Positions 26,625 through 36,117 of a stretch of DNA of 64,000 nt are shown piece after piece. Source of the stretch: Mucilaginibacter sp. L196 (GTDB lineage Bacteria; Bacteroidota; Bacteroidia; Sphingobacteriales; Sphingobacteriaceae); the NCBI RefSeq assembly GCF_009765905.1, contig NZ_LMUO01000004.1, forward strand, positions 120,549 through 184,548, given 5' to 3'. The position numbers and the translations under genes are program-made. The notes beneath the pieces are model-generated. The model made no database searches and was not told the DNA's origin. It was given only the letters and a program-made list of their open reading frames with translations. Positions within the stretch are counted from its first letter, which is position 1. Each line of letters opens with the position of its first letter.

Positions 26625-26960
26625 TTATTGCAGTGCCACTTTGGCCGACTGAAAGTCCGGAACTGCTTTCAACGCTGCATTAAAATCTTGCTCAGCAGTA
26701 ATCTTTTCTCCTAACCCGACATGACATAGTTCTATCAAATAACAGGACGTGACTTGCTTTACTTGTTCGCATTTTGCAGCGGATGTTTGTGCATTATCCG
26801 TTATTCTGCTAACGAGTTGTTTAAGTAATCTTGGCAGATGGGTATGGACGAGCTTGTCTACATTTTTGATGCTAACAGGCAATTGCCCTGATGCCAGGTA
26901 TGTAAATACCAGCATCAGGGACACAATCACCTTTTTAATAAATGTTGTTTTTCGATTCAT
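26625..26960 (-). CDS. small secreted protein of unknown function (111 residues)
   Basis: It has a clear signal peptide (MNRKTTFIKKVIVSLMLVF.., cleavage near ASGQ), then a helical mature part with three cysteines. It ends in a TPR-like helix pair (AEQDFNAALKAVPDFQSAKV). It begins 49 bases after the susD stop and is closed by a strong terminator, so it is the third and last gene of the susC-susD transcript. I do not recognise the family. It could be a small periplasmic or surface accessory to SusCD, or the remnant of a longer TPR protein; the intact signal peptide and good spacing favour a real gene. Confidence 0.6.
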   Translation of the reverse strand: MNRKTTFIKKVIVSLMLVFTYLASGQLPVSIKNVDKLVHTHLPRLLKQLVSRITDNAQTSAAKCEQVKQVTSCYLIELCHVGLGEKITAEQDFNAALKAVPDFQSAKVALQ

Positions 26961-27008
26961 TTAAAAACAACTTAGTTTAATTCCCCAAAATCAAATATTT
27001 GCACTGAT

Positions 27009-28460
27009 TTACAAGTTTGGATCTAATTGTACTTCAGAGGCTGGGATTGGCAAATAATACTGAGGCGTACCAATCACCGGGTTCTCAGAAGAATCTCTAC
27101 TTGCAATAATCTGAGGCAATATCTGGAGACGGGTAATGTCAAACCAGCGTGTATATTCGCCGGCGAATTCCCATGATCTCTCATTGATAACCGCATTAAT
27201 AAAATCGGAGCTTGATAATCCGCTCAATGGTGCCAAACCGGCCCTGGAACGGACAGCATTAATGCAGGCATAAGCCTGGGCATTAACTGTTCCGCTTCTG
27301 GCCTGTGCCTCTGCATAAATTAATAGTACATGGGCATAACGAATCAAAGGTACGGTTGCACTGCCCGCATTATTAAGGCCATCTTCAACTGGTGCACGGA
27401 ATTTTTGAAAATAAGGGTGTTTTACAGCGTCACTTTGCCAAGGTTCAGTAGTTCCATTTGCCAGTTTTATCACCGTATGGAATGTAACATCTTTCCTGAT
27501 GCCTGCAGGGAAGTTATTAAAGAAGTTTATTTCTGTGAAATAATCATCCCAACCATTTTCTTCGCCCGGTGTCGGAGAATTTCCGAACAATACATTGCCA
27601 TTAAACCAGTTACATGTACCACAATTATGGATTGCAAATACCTCTTCGGATGTTGCCACTCCTTCCTTGGTTTCTAGCCAAAGTGTAGGCAGGTCAGCCA
27701 CCAGGTCAAAACCATAAGCAGTTTTATTATTAATTACATCCAGCGCCTGGGTTGCTGCCAATGCATATTTACTGTTATCATTGATGGGCCATCCACCCTC
27801 TGTTAAATAAACATCTGCCAACAATGCTGATGCAGATCCTTTCGATGCCCGTCCGTCGGCCAATTTCACGTCGCCCATTAGTTTAATTGCATTGCCAAGA
27901 TCGCTTTCAATTAATTTATAGACATCAGCTGGTTGCGTTACTGTTGTTTTTAAAACATCCGCTGAATATACTGCGGAAGTGATAAGAGGAATCGGGCCCC
28001 ATAACCTAACCAGCCAATAGTAATTAAATGCGCGTAAAAAATAAGCCTCCCCAAGAATTTGGTTAATGGTGTCCGCGCTTCCTACGGTAGATGTATAATT
28101 GCTGATGATATTATTAGCACCTTGTATTGATTTATAACAACCGTTCCAAATAGTGGGCATCCTATCATTAAGATTCGACACATGATACTGGTCGAATTCC
28201 CTTAAGTCGGCTTTATTACTTGCAGGATGCGTGGTTAAGTCGTCCGATCCCATCAGAACCGCAACTACTGCAGCGTTATTAAAACCTGTAACATAAGAAA
28301 CTGAAAGCGGCTTATAAGCCCCAACAAGCGCCGCGTTTAAGCCATCAACCGTTTTCAACGCCACATCGCCAACCACCTGGCCCGATGGATTTTCCACCAA
28401 CGCTTTTTTGCAGCCGATCACAGATAGGCTTGCTAAAATAAGAATGAGAATCTTTTTCAT
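27009..28460 (-). CDS. SusD/RagB-family surface lipoprotein of the main PUL
   Basis: The frame opens at 28487 inside susC; the Met at 28460 (MKKILILILASLSVIGC) is the start, giving 483 residues with lipidated Cys17. RagB/SusD features are the early LVGAYKPL, the TPR helices with GEAYFLRAFNYYWLVRLWG, and the C-terminal INERSWEFAGEYTRWFDITR and YYLPIPASEVQLDPNL. It is the surface glycan-binding partner of the SusC encoded 13 bases upstream. Confidence 0.95.
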   Translation of the reverse strand: MKKILILILASLSVIGCKKALVENPSGQVVGDVALKTVDGLNAALVGAYKPLSVSYVTGFNNAAVVAVLMGSDDLTTHPASNKADLREFDQYHVSNLNDRMPTIWNGCYKSIQGANNIISNYTSTVGSADTINQILGEAYFLRAFNYYWLVRLWGPIPLITSAVYSADVLKTTVTQPADVYKLIESDLGNAIKLMGDVKLADGRASKGSASALLADVYLTEGGWPINDNSKYALAATQALDVINNKTAYGFDLVADLPTLWLETKEGVATSEEVFAIHNCGTCNWFNGNVLFGNSPTPGEENGWDDYFTEINFFNNFPAGIRKDVTFHTVIKLANGTTEPWQSDAVKHPYFQKFRAPVEDGLNNAGSATVPLIRYAHVLLIYAEAQARSGTVNAQAYACINAVRSRAGLAPLSGLSSSDFINAVINERSWEFAGEYTRWFDITRLQILPQIIASRDSSENPVIGTPQYYLPIPASEVQLDPNL

Positions 28461-28473
28461 ATATTTTATATTA

Positions 28474-31400
28474 TTAAAATTTCGCAATTAATCCAATGTT
28501 ATAAGTCTTGGAGTTTGGATAGGATCCCAAATCAATACTTTGTGCAACATCAGAAGTTGACAATGCGTTGGTTGATTCCGGATCTATACCTTTATATTGG
28601 GTAATAGTGAATAAATTGGTAGCTCCTATAAATACTTTCACATCAACCTTTTTAATGGTGTTGGTTGGCAGGTGATACGAAAAGTTGACATTTTTCAATC
28701 TCGCGAAACTGCCATTTTCTAAAAAGCGGCTTGATTCAAAATAATCAATATTCGTTGAGCTGAAAGCGGGTATATTGGACGTTTCATTTACACCCGGAAT
28801 ATATCGCTGCAAAACAGCAGCATTTGTTGCTTGTTTAGCATCAGCATTCGCCGTAATAGAACTCGCATAAGCATAATCAAGCTTATCGAAGCCTAATAAT
28901 GACTGGATAAATACATTCAGCGAGAAATTACCATAAGTAAAGGTATTGTTCCACCCAAGTGATTTGGTTGGGTTTCCGTTCCCTATGATCTGGAAATCGC
29001 TGCCATTTATCGCGCCATCACCATTTAGATCCTGGTAATGTGAATCTCCTGGTTTTTCACCATATTTAGCGGCCTCAGCAGCCTGATCGGGTTTCCAGGT
29101 ACCTAAATATTTTAAGCCCCAGTAAGATCCTAGCGCATATCCCGGCTTAATAATAAATTCAGATTGTGTAGAAAGACCTGCTCCAGCATTTCCGGTAATA
29201 GAATTAGAGAAAATACTTGATAGGTTTCCAATATTCACTACCCTGTTCTTCATGAAGGATATATTAAATGAACTCGCCCAGGTGAATTTTCCGGAATGAA
29301 CAGGGATACCACCAATATTAAATTCAATACCGCTGTTTTTCATCTTTCCAGCATTGCTGATAATACTGCCTCCTCCGTCAAACGCAGGTAATGGCAGGGA
29401 AAGCAATAAGTCTCTGGTATTTTTAATATACCCATCTGCAGTAAAATTCAATCTGTTGTTAAACATTGCAACATCTAAGCCCAAATCTTCGGCTTGTGTT
29501 GTTTCCCATTTTAGGGCAGGATTGGCTGCGTTTCCAAGTACTATACCAGAAGTTACAGAATTATTATTTAAGCTGGCCGCTCCATCAAAAGCGTCAGTAA
29601 GATAGGTAGCAAGTGTAGCATACGGATTAATTGCCTGGCTGCCTGTTAAACCCCAGCTGCCGCGCAGTTTTAACTGATCAAATAAATTCAGGTTTTTTAT
29701 AAAAGGTTCTTCAGATAACCTCCAACCTAAAGCTACCGACGGGAAAGTACTTTCCTGGTTCTCTGGGGCAAATTTTGAAGAACCGTCACGTCGTATAGAA
29801 ACCGTTAACAAATATTTGTCTTTATAGGCATAATTGATACGACCTAATAGCGAGACCAACGCAGATTCAGAATAAGATGAACCTATAGATTGGTTAGAGG
29901 ATAAACCGAGGTTATCATATCCCAGGTTCGGAAAGGTTAGGTCATTTGCATTTGCATTGAACATTGTTGTGGTATACTTTTCCTGTTCAAATACCGCGGT
30001 AACATTCAAACTGTGCACACCATTAAAAATGTGAGAGTAGTTTAAAGTATTTGTATTTTGCAAATTGATCATTTCCTCAGATGTGCGGCTTGCGCTGGCA
30101 ATATCATTGGGAACCGAAGCGTCTCCAGCATAATTTTCACCTTGAATATTGGAATAATCAACACCAAAAGTCACATCCAACGAAAGATCTTTAAAGAAAT
30201 GATAATTACCGCCAGCGTTCAAGGTCATATTGGTAGTGTTCAACAGACTGTTACTGTCATAGGCAGTGGCAACCGGGTTACCATAAATGGAACTGGTTGG
30301 ATCAACTGCAGTATAGTTGCCCTGGCTATCTCTGAGTGGCGTTGTTGGTGCCCATGACAATGCCTGGTTCGCCGGGCTGCCAATCCCTTCCTGGGTATTG
30401 TTTAACGCTTCTCTGCGAACCGCAGAAATGTTCACCCGGGTAGTAAGTTTATCCGAAATTTGTGAATTGACATTAGACCTGATTGCATAGCGTTTGTAAC
30501 CTGAATTAATGATGATACCGTCCTGATCTAAATAGTCGGCAGACATAAAATAAGAGGTTATGGGACTACCGCCAGAAAGGCTAAGCTTATATTCTTCAGT
30601 AGGTGCAGTACGGTACACCAGGTCCTGCCAGTTGGTACCGCCGGTGGCTGCGTAATTACTTATCTGCGCTGGAGTGAAAGTTGGAGATAAACCTGTAGCC
30701 GCATCGCGCTCGTTTACCGTATTAGCAAAAACAGCGGCGCTCATCAGGTCCATTTTTTTCAATACCTGAGATGAGGAAAAAATTGAGGTGACATCAATTT
30801 CTGGTTTCTTCGAGTTCCCTTTTTTTGTGGTGATCAAAACAACACCATTTGCGCCCCTGCTGCCATATATAGCGGTGCTGGAAGCGTCCTTCAGAACTTC
30901 AATGGAGGCGATATCATCAGGATTCAAATCATTAAAGTCTGCTCCTATAAAACCGTCAATCACATATAGGGGATTATTGTCGCCCAGAATTGAATTTGCT
31001 CCTCGTATCCTGATAGAAACATCACCACCTGGCGCTCCGGAATTGTTAACCACCTCTACACCTGCTACCCTACCCTGCAAGGCCTGATCAATCCTGGTTA
31101 CCGGCTGGTCTTGATAGTCCTTAGGCGATAAACTTGCTAATGATCCGGTAAGATCAGATTTTTTTTGCGTGCCGTAACCTACTACCACTACTTCATTCAA
31201 GTCGCGGTTATCGGGAGCTAATGTAATATTAACCGTTGTTCCCCCTGTAGCTGCCACTTCCTGCGCGACATAGCCTAAATAAGAAAAGAGCAAAGTTGAT
31301 TTAGCGGCGTCTACATTAATAGAAAAATGGCCATCCTTATCGGTAACTACTCCGGTCCCTGTACCTTTCACGGCCACAGTTACCCCGGGAAGGGTTACCC

Positions 31401-31584
31401 CTTTTTCATCTTTTACGATACCGTTAACTTTGGCGGATTGCGCTTGTGTAATGAACGGGGTGAATGTTAGTAACGCAAAGAACAAGAACAACAAGCCCCC
31501 AAACATGGACTGTTGTTTTAATTTTTTAATTCGTTTGAACTTAATGGGTTTTCGTCCATTAGTAAATGGTAAGGTTTTACTCAT
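28474..31584 (-). CDS. SusC-like TonB-dependent receptor of the main PUL
   Basis: 1036 residues with an unusually long, basic N-terminal extension (MSKTLPFTNGRKPIKFKR) before the hydrophobic signal core and cleavage near ITQAQS (about residue 49). A carboxypeptidase-regulatory-like domain follows at ~52-123, then the DLNEVVVVGYGTQKKSDLTG segment, the plug to ~255 and a 22-stranded barrel. It imports oligosaccharides across the outer membrane with the SusD downstream. The 206-base gap to HTCS1 holds a 21-bp-spaced direct repeat. Remarkably, the first ~20 codons, with the same upstream DNA, reappear in front of both beta-helix genes. Confidence 0.96.
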   Translation of the reverse strand: MSKTLPFTNGRKPIKFKRIKKLKQQSMFGGLLFLFFALLTFTPFITQAQSAKVNGIVKDEKGVTLPGVTVAVKGTGTGVVTDKDGHFSINVDAAKSTLLFSYLGYVAQEVAATGGTTVNITLAPDNRDLNEVVVVGYGTQKKSDLTGSLASLSPKDYQDQPVTRIDQALQGRVAGVEVVNNSGAPGGDVSIRIRGANSILGDNNPLYVIDGFIGADFNDLNPDDIASIEVLKDASSTAIYGSRGANGVVLITTKKGNSKKPEIDVTSIFSSSQVLKKMDLMSAAVFANTVNERDAATGLSPTFTPAQISNYAATGGTNWQDLVYRTAPTEEYKLSLSGGSPITSYFMSADYLDQDGIIINSGYKRYAIRSNVNSQISDKLTTRVNISAVRREALNNTQEGIGSPANQALSWAPTTPLRDSQGNYTAVDPTSSIYGNPVATAYDSNSLLNTTNMTLNAGGNYHFFKDLSLDVTFGVDYSNIQGENYAGDASVPNDIASASRTSEEMINLQNTNTLNYSHIFNGVHSLNVTAVFEQEKYTTTMFNANANDLTFPNLGYDNLGLSSNQSIGSSYSESALVSLLGRINYAYKDKYLLTVSIRRDGSSKFAPENQESTFPSVALGWRLSEEPFIKNLNLFDQLKLRGSWGLTGSQAINPYATLATYLTDAFDGAASLNNNSVTSGIVLGNAANPALKWETTQAEDLGLDVAMFNNRLNFTADGYIKNTRDLLLSLPLPAFDGGGSIISNAGKMKNSGIEFNIGGIPVHSGKFTWASSFNISFMKNRVVNIGNLSSIFSNSITGNAGAGLSTQSEFIIKPGYALGSYWGLKYLGTWKPDQAAEAAKYGEKPGDSHYQDLNGDGAINGSDFQIIGNGNPTKSLGWNNTFTYGNFSLNVFIQSLLGFDKLDYAYASSITANADAKQATNAAVLQRYIPGVNETSNIPAFSSTNIDYFESSRFLENGSFARLKNVNFSYHLPTNTIKKVDVKVFIGATNLFTITQYKGIDPESTNALSTSDVAQSIDLGSYPNSKTYNIGLIAKF

Positions 31585-31790
31585 AATTTGTAATTAGTTT
31601 AAATTAATTAATGTTACTAATAAATACGGGATACGCTTTGCCCGCCTTATTTTAATAATTGGTAATACAAATAAATGTATAAATAGAGGTTATTAATGCG
31701 CTGTTATTGGTATTAAATGCGCTCAAACAGCTATAAAAAGAGCAAAATATCATCAAAATACACCGTTTGGGAATAGTGCCAGAATTATGC
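31585..31790 (-). promoter_or_regulatory. susC promoter region with 21-bp-spaced direct repeat
   Basis: On the minus strand GCGCATTTAATACC (31709-31722) and GCGCATTAATAACC (31688-31701) start exactly 21 bp apart. Downstream lies TTTATTTGTAT, a 7/8 match to the -7 element. Copies of this arrangement precede the two beta-helix genes. Binding by the AraC-type domain of HTCS1, encoded immediately upstream, is the natural inference. Confidence 0.65.
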
Positions 31791-34700
31791 TTATTTTTTG
31801 GCTGACTGGATAAATTGAGAAGGCGTTTTTCCAAATTCTTTTCGAAAAGCTTTTTGAAAATAAGACACACTCAAAATGCCAATTCTTTCCACGAGTTCAT
31901 TTTGGGTCACATCCTCATGTGTCATGATATACGCCGCTTTTTTTAAACGGATCGTTCTGATGAACTCATTAATGGATTGTCCGGAGATGCCTTTAATTTT
32001 CTTATATAGTTTTGACCGGCTAGTAAACATGTGGCTGCAGATATAGTCAACATCCAGTTCATGTTTATGGATGTTTTGTTCTATCACGTTAATTAATTTT
32101 TCTAAAAACTGTTTGTCCTGATTAGTATGAACCAGATCGGTAGCTTCCGAATAAAAGTCCTCGGTATACCTTTGTTTTAGTTTTCGCTTCTGTTCAAATA
32201 AGTTACCAATGGTTAGCAATAATAAGTCTATGCTTACCGGTTTCGCAATGTAGTAATCAGCTCCTGATTCCAGTCCCTCGAGCATGGCTTCAAGAGCGCT
32301 CTTGGCTGAAAGGAAAAGAAATGGTATATGGCTTGTCTCAAAAGAAGATTTGATCAGTTGGCACATTTCCACACCATTCATTACCGGCATCATCACATCG
32401 CTTATAATCAGATCCGGAATATGATCGACCGCGATATCATAGCCTTCCTTCCCATTGATCGCTTCGTAAACAAAATATTTTTTCTGCAATATTTCCTTTA
32501 GGAATCCTCTTAACTCATCATTATCCTCAACGAGTAAAATATGCTGTTTGGTGCAATGGGTATCATTCACCTCCTCCCTTATATTATTTACTATATTGCT
32601 GGCATTTAATCCCACTGAATTGTCTAACACTTCGAGTTTGACCGAGGAATTACCATCTTCAGAATGTAGTTTTTCTTCAGGAGAATAATTTTGAGCCCCC
32701 AGAGGTAATGCGATAATTATTTCTGTTCCTTTATATCTGTCACTGGAAACATAAATATCGCCACGATGTAGAATAGTAAGGCTTTTAACCAAAGCGAGCC
32801 CGACCCCAGATCCGATATGATCATTACTTATGCGGTAATAGCGATCAAATATTTGGCCTATAGAATCTTTAGAAATCCCAATTCCTGTATCAGCAATTCT
32901 AAAAAAAGTATAATTTTCCGCTCTTGAGTCGTTTATCAGTTTGAAATCAGTAGAATATAAAGGCATGTAAGTGTCAAAATCAGTAAATGATTCGAGCATT
33001 ACATTTCCACCTGAGGGGGTGTATTTAAAAGCATTGTTTAATAAGTTAAATAAAATCTTTTCGATAATCTGCATATCCAAATAAGAAGTCGCTTCTTTAT
33101 CGCCTATTTTCAGAGAGAAACCTATTTGATTGTGCTCCGCCAATGGTTTAAATTCCTCGTAAAGTTTTTCCATAAAGTCGCAAAGTTTGACTTCAGCGAC
33201 TTGCAAAGGGATAACATTGTCGGCAACCTTACGAAAATTCATTAGTTCATTTATTAAATTAATGAGCCTTTTCGCATTTCGGTGCATAATTTGGAAGGTA
33301 TGCTGATAAACAGTATTTGCATTTTCCATGAGCAAATTTTCAAGCGGCCCTAATATCAATGTTAGCGGTGTACGAAACTCGTGTGAGATATTTGTGAAAA
33401 ATTGTAATTGTTGCTGATAAAGCTCCTCCCGCTGAATATGCATCTCTTCTCTTTTTCTTTCTTCGACATCGCGTACTGCCAGTTCTTTCTTTAGCCGGAA
33501 CCACCTGGCCTGATAAACATAGATGCCAATCAATATGGAAAGGATCAATATCAAATAAATTGCTTTTGCCGGAGAAGATTTCCACCACGGGGCGGTAATT
33601 TCTATTTGAAGTACGGCCCTATCCCGGCTCCATATGCCGTCATTGTTGGTTGCTTCAAGAATTAATTTATAATCGCTGTAGTCCAGGTTCGTGTAAGCCG
33701 CAGTGGGATTCTTGCCGCTGGTATATTTCCATCCTTTGTCGAAACCCTCCAGCTTATAACGATACTGGCACTTTTCGGAGTTTGCGTAGTGCATCGCGGA
33801 AAAAGAGACTACAAAATTATTTTGCAAATAATTCAGGACCAGCCTATGGCTATAAGGAATAGATATTGGAAGTATGTTTTCGGATCCAGTGGATTGACCA
33901 ATTCGAACATTTTTATTATTAACAATTAAATCAGTAAATATGGGATGCGCCGGTAATCTATTGGGTTTAATACTATCCGGAAAAAAATAATTGGCACCGT
34001 TTATCCCACCAAAATATAACCGCCCGTCACTGCCCTTGTAAGACGCTCCGACTTTTAAACTATTGCTTTGTAAGCCGTCATTCTTATCATATCTTGTCAA
34101 TTGATTTGTTTTAGGATCCAATCGTTCCAATCCATTCCCACCCATCCAAACGTTTCCCTTGTCATCAAGTTCCATCGCTTCCACATCATTAAAAACCCCG
34201 TATCTGCTATCATATATTTTAACCGAATACTCATCGTTTTTATCCAGCATCAGATAATCCAGACCACCGCCTATAGTTCCTACCCAAAAAGCACTGTCAT
34301 TTTTCTTTTGTACAGGAAAGATATAATTGGAGCTTAAGGAATTTGATTTATTGTTTACCTGATAAACGAACTTTTTGACAACTTCACCCAACCGGTTGAC
34401 GATCAGCCGCTGCAATCCGTTTATACCGGAAACCATTATTTCAGGCCTTTTCTTATCAGTCCAAATTTGGTAGCCCGAGCCTAAACTTTTATAACTAACC
34501 TTAAAATTTCCATTCTTATCAGGTATGATATTGCCATATCCGTTATAATAACTGCCAAACCATATATTACCGTAACTGTCTTTGGCTATGCTGGTAACAG
34601 CTACCGGAAATTTCTCGTAACCAGGCGGTTTATATAAGCCGCTACGTTGCTTGTTAATAATATCGATTCCTTTATCATTACCGATCCATAAATTTCCTTC

Positions 34701-35969
34701 TTTATCCAGTTCCAGGGCATCCACCTCATTACTTTTTAGTCTTACCCCTTTCGTTGCCGTATTAAAATGAACGAAGTTTTTTGTTGTGTAGTCGTATTCG
34801 TTTAAACCATTGGAATTTGTACCAAGCCAAACAATGTGTCCTGCCTCTTCTAAAATCGACCGGATATGATTACCTGATAAGGTATTTGACATTTCCGGAT
34901 TACGCTGAAACGTATAAAATTGCTTTGCATTTAAGTCACAATAATCAAGTCCGCCCCCAAAAGTACCTATCCACAAACATTCCGATTTGTCTATAAATAG
35001 CTTTTCGAGAAAATTGGTATTGAGGCTATGCGTAAAACTTTGTGAAGTAATGGTTTGCTTCAACCTGAAATCCTTATCCAGCAGGAATAATCCATCATCC
35101 GTACAAACCCAATAATCAAGGTTTCTATCTTGTACAATGTCATGAATTGCTGAGCAATCCGGTATAAAACAACGCTGCTGTTGATGTATAACATCAGTTC
35201 TGTTTTTTTCAGCCGACCATGTGGTCTCGCTGGTCAGTAAAATGGTCGTGCCTTCTACTGTTATCAGCTGCCCTTTTCGGTTCCGAAAAACTTTGAGTAA
35301 GCTATCAGGCTTTTTATCGCTACCAATAAAAAAATGCCTGAACAAATGATTGTGGTCAAGCATCCATAATCCATTATTAGCTGATAACCAGACATTATTG
35401 TCACCATCCGCCATCATATCAGTGAAACTGGTCCCTGTAGGATAAGTTAGTGGGGTATCTTCTAATATGGAGCCGTTTACTTTAAATATCCTAAATTTAT
35501 TTTCGGCAAGGGTTGCCAATAGCCCGCCTTTTAATGCGATCAAACGGGTGTATGTTTTTTTTTCCGTATTATGTTCAGGATTATCAACGTTAGTATATTT
35601 TTCTGATTGTGGATCAAAAAATTGTATGCCATCTTCTGAACCCAGCCAAATCCTATCATTCTCATCAAGGCACATGCTGCGGATCCTATTCTTAAATGAA
35701 TTATTTCGGGGGACAGTTGAATTATAGAAACGCTTGATTTCGTATCCATCATACCGGTCTAAGCCATATAAAGTTGCTATCCATATAAAGCCCAGCTTAT
35801 CTTGTTTTACTTCTTTTACATCAGTGTGCGACAACCCGTCATCAACTGTCAAATAAGAAAACTTTAAAGAATTTTGTTGTGCACTTACCCTTGAATATAT
35901 CCCAATAAGAACAACAAACAGAATTGATGTTATTCTGAGAAATTTTATTGGCCCTTTTTTTAAGTTCAT
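31791..35969 (-). CDS. hybrid two-component system regulator (HTCS1)
   Basis: A 1392-residue one-protein sensor and regulator. The signal segment is followed by a two-propeller periplasmic sensor made of Reg_prop repeats (~40-700; e.g. GNLWIGNDKGIDIIN, GNVWMGGNGLERL) and a Y_Y_Y domain (~725-790). A membrane helix lies near 803-822. The histidine kinase has His863 in NISHEFRTPLT and an ATPase domain with DTGIGISKDSIG. The receiver has Asp1191 in LIISDVMMPVMNG, and an AraC-type DNA-binding domain starts at ~1290 (YFQKAFRKEFGKTPSQF near the end). HTCS proteins bind PUL-derived oligosaccharides in the periplasm and activate their PUL. It sits directly upstream of susC, its likely target. Confidence 0.96.
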   Translation of the reverse strand: MNLKKGPIKFLRITSILFVVLIGIYSRVSAQQNSLKFSYLTVDDGLSHTDVKEVKQDKLGFIWIATLYGLDRYDGYEIKRFYNSTVPRNNSFKNRIRSMCLDENDRIWLGSEDGIQFFDPQSEKYTNVDNPEHNTEKKTYTRLIALKGGLLATLAENKFRIFKVNGSILEDTPLTYPTGTSFTDMMADGDNNVWLSANNGLWMLDHNHLFRHFFIGSDKKPDSLLKVFRNRKGQLITVEGTTILLTSETTWSAEKNRTDVIHQQQRCFIPDCSAIHDIVQDRNLDYWVCTDDGLFLLDKDFRLKQTITSQSFTHSLNTNFLEKLFIDKSECLWIGTFGGGLDYCDLNAKQFYTFQRNPEMSNTLSGNHIRSILEEAGHIVWLGTNSNGLNEYDYTTKNFVHFNTATKGVRLKSNEVDALELDKEGNLWIGNDKGIDIINKQRSGLYKPPGYEKFPVAVTSIAKDSYGNIWFGSYYNGYGNIIPDKNGNFKVSYKSLGSGYQIWTDKKRPEIMVSGINGLQRLIVNRLGEVVKKFVYQVNNKSNSLSSNYIFPVQKKNDSAFWVGTIGGGLDYLMLDKNDEYSVKIYDSRYGVFNDVEAMELDDKGNVWMGGNGLERLDPKTNQLTRYDKNDGLQSNSLKVGASYKGSDGRLYFGGINGANYFFPDSIKPNRLPAHPIFTDLIVNNKNVRIGQSTGSENILPISIPYSHRLVLNYLQNNFVVSFSAMHYANSEKCQYRYKLEGFDKGWKYTSGKNPTAAYTNLDYSDYKLILEATNNDGIWSRDRAVLQIEITAPWWKSSPAKAIYLILILSILIGIYVYQARWFRLKKELAVRDVEERKREEMHIQREELYQQQLQFFTNISHEFRTPLTLILGPLENLLMENANTVYQHTFQIMHRNAKRLINLINELMNFRKVADNVIPLQVAEVKLCDFMEKLYEEFKPLAEHNQIGFSLKIGDKEATSYLDMQIIEKILFNLLNNAFKYTPSGGNVMLESFTDFDTYMPLYSTDFKLINDSRAENYTFFRIADTGIGISKDSIGQIFDRYYRISNDHIGSGVGLALVKSLTILHRGDIYVSSDRYKGTEIIIALPLGAQNYSPEEKLHSEDGNSSVKLEVLDNSVGLNASNIVNNIREEVNDTHCTKQHILLVEDNDELRGFLKEILQKKYFVYEAINGKEGYDIAVDHIPDLIISDVMMPVMNGVEMCQLIKSSFETSHIPFLFLSAKSALEAMLEGLESGADYYIAKPVSIDLLLLTIGNLFEQKRKLKQRYTEDFYSEATDLVHTNQDKQFLEKLINVIEQNIHKHELDVDYICSHMFTSRSKLYKKIKGISGQSINEFIRTIRLKKAAYIMTHEDVTQNELVERIGILSVSYFQKAFRKEFGKTPSQFIQSAKK

Positions 35970-36117
35970 TAATAAAATCCTTTATGAATTTGAAATCTTC
36001 ATCTGCTTTCCGTTTTCTTAAAAAGCTGTTTGGAGACAATAACTTTAGTGAATATATGAACCAAATTAGTAATATTCTATTCCTTTTTTAATATTTAAAA
36101 ACACCTATCTGAGGCTG

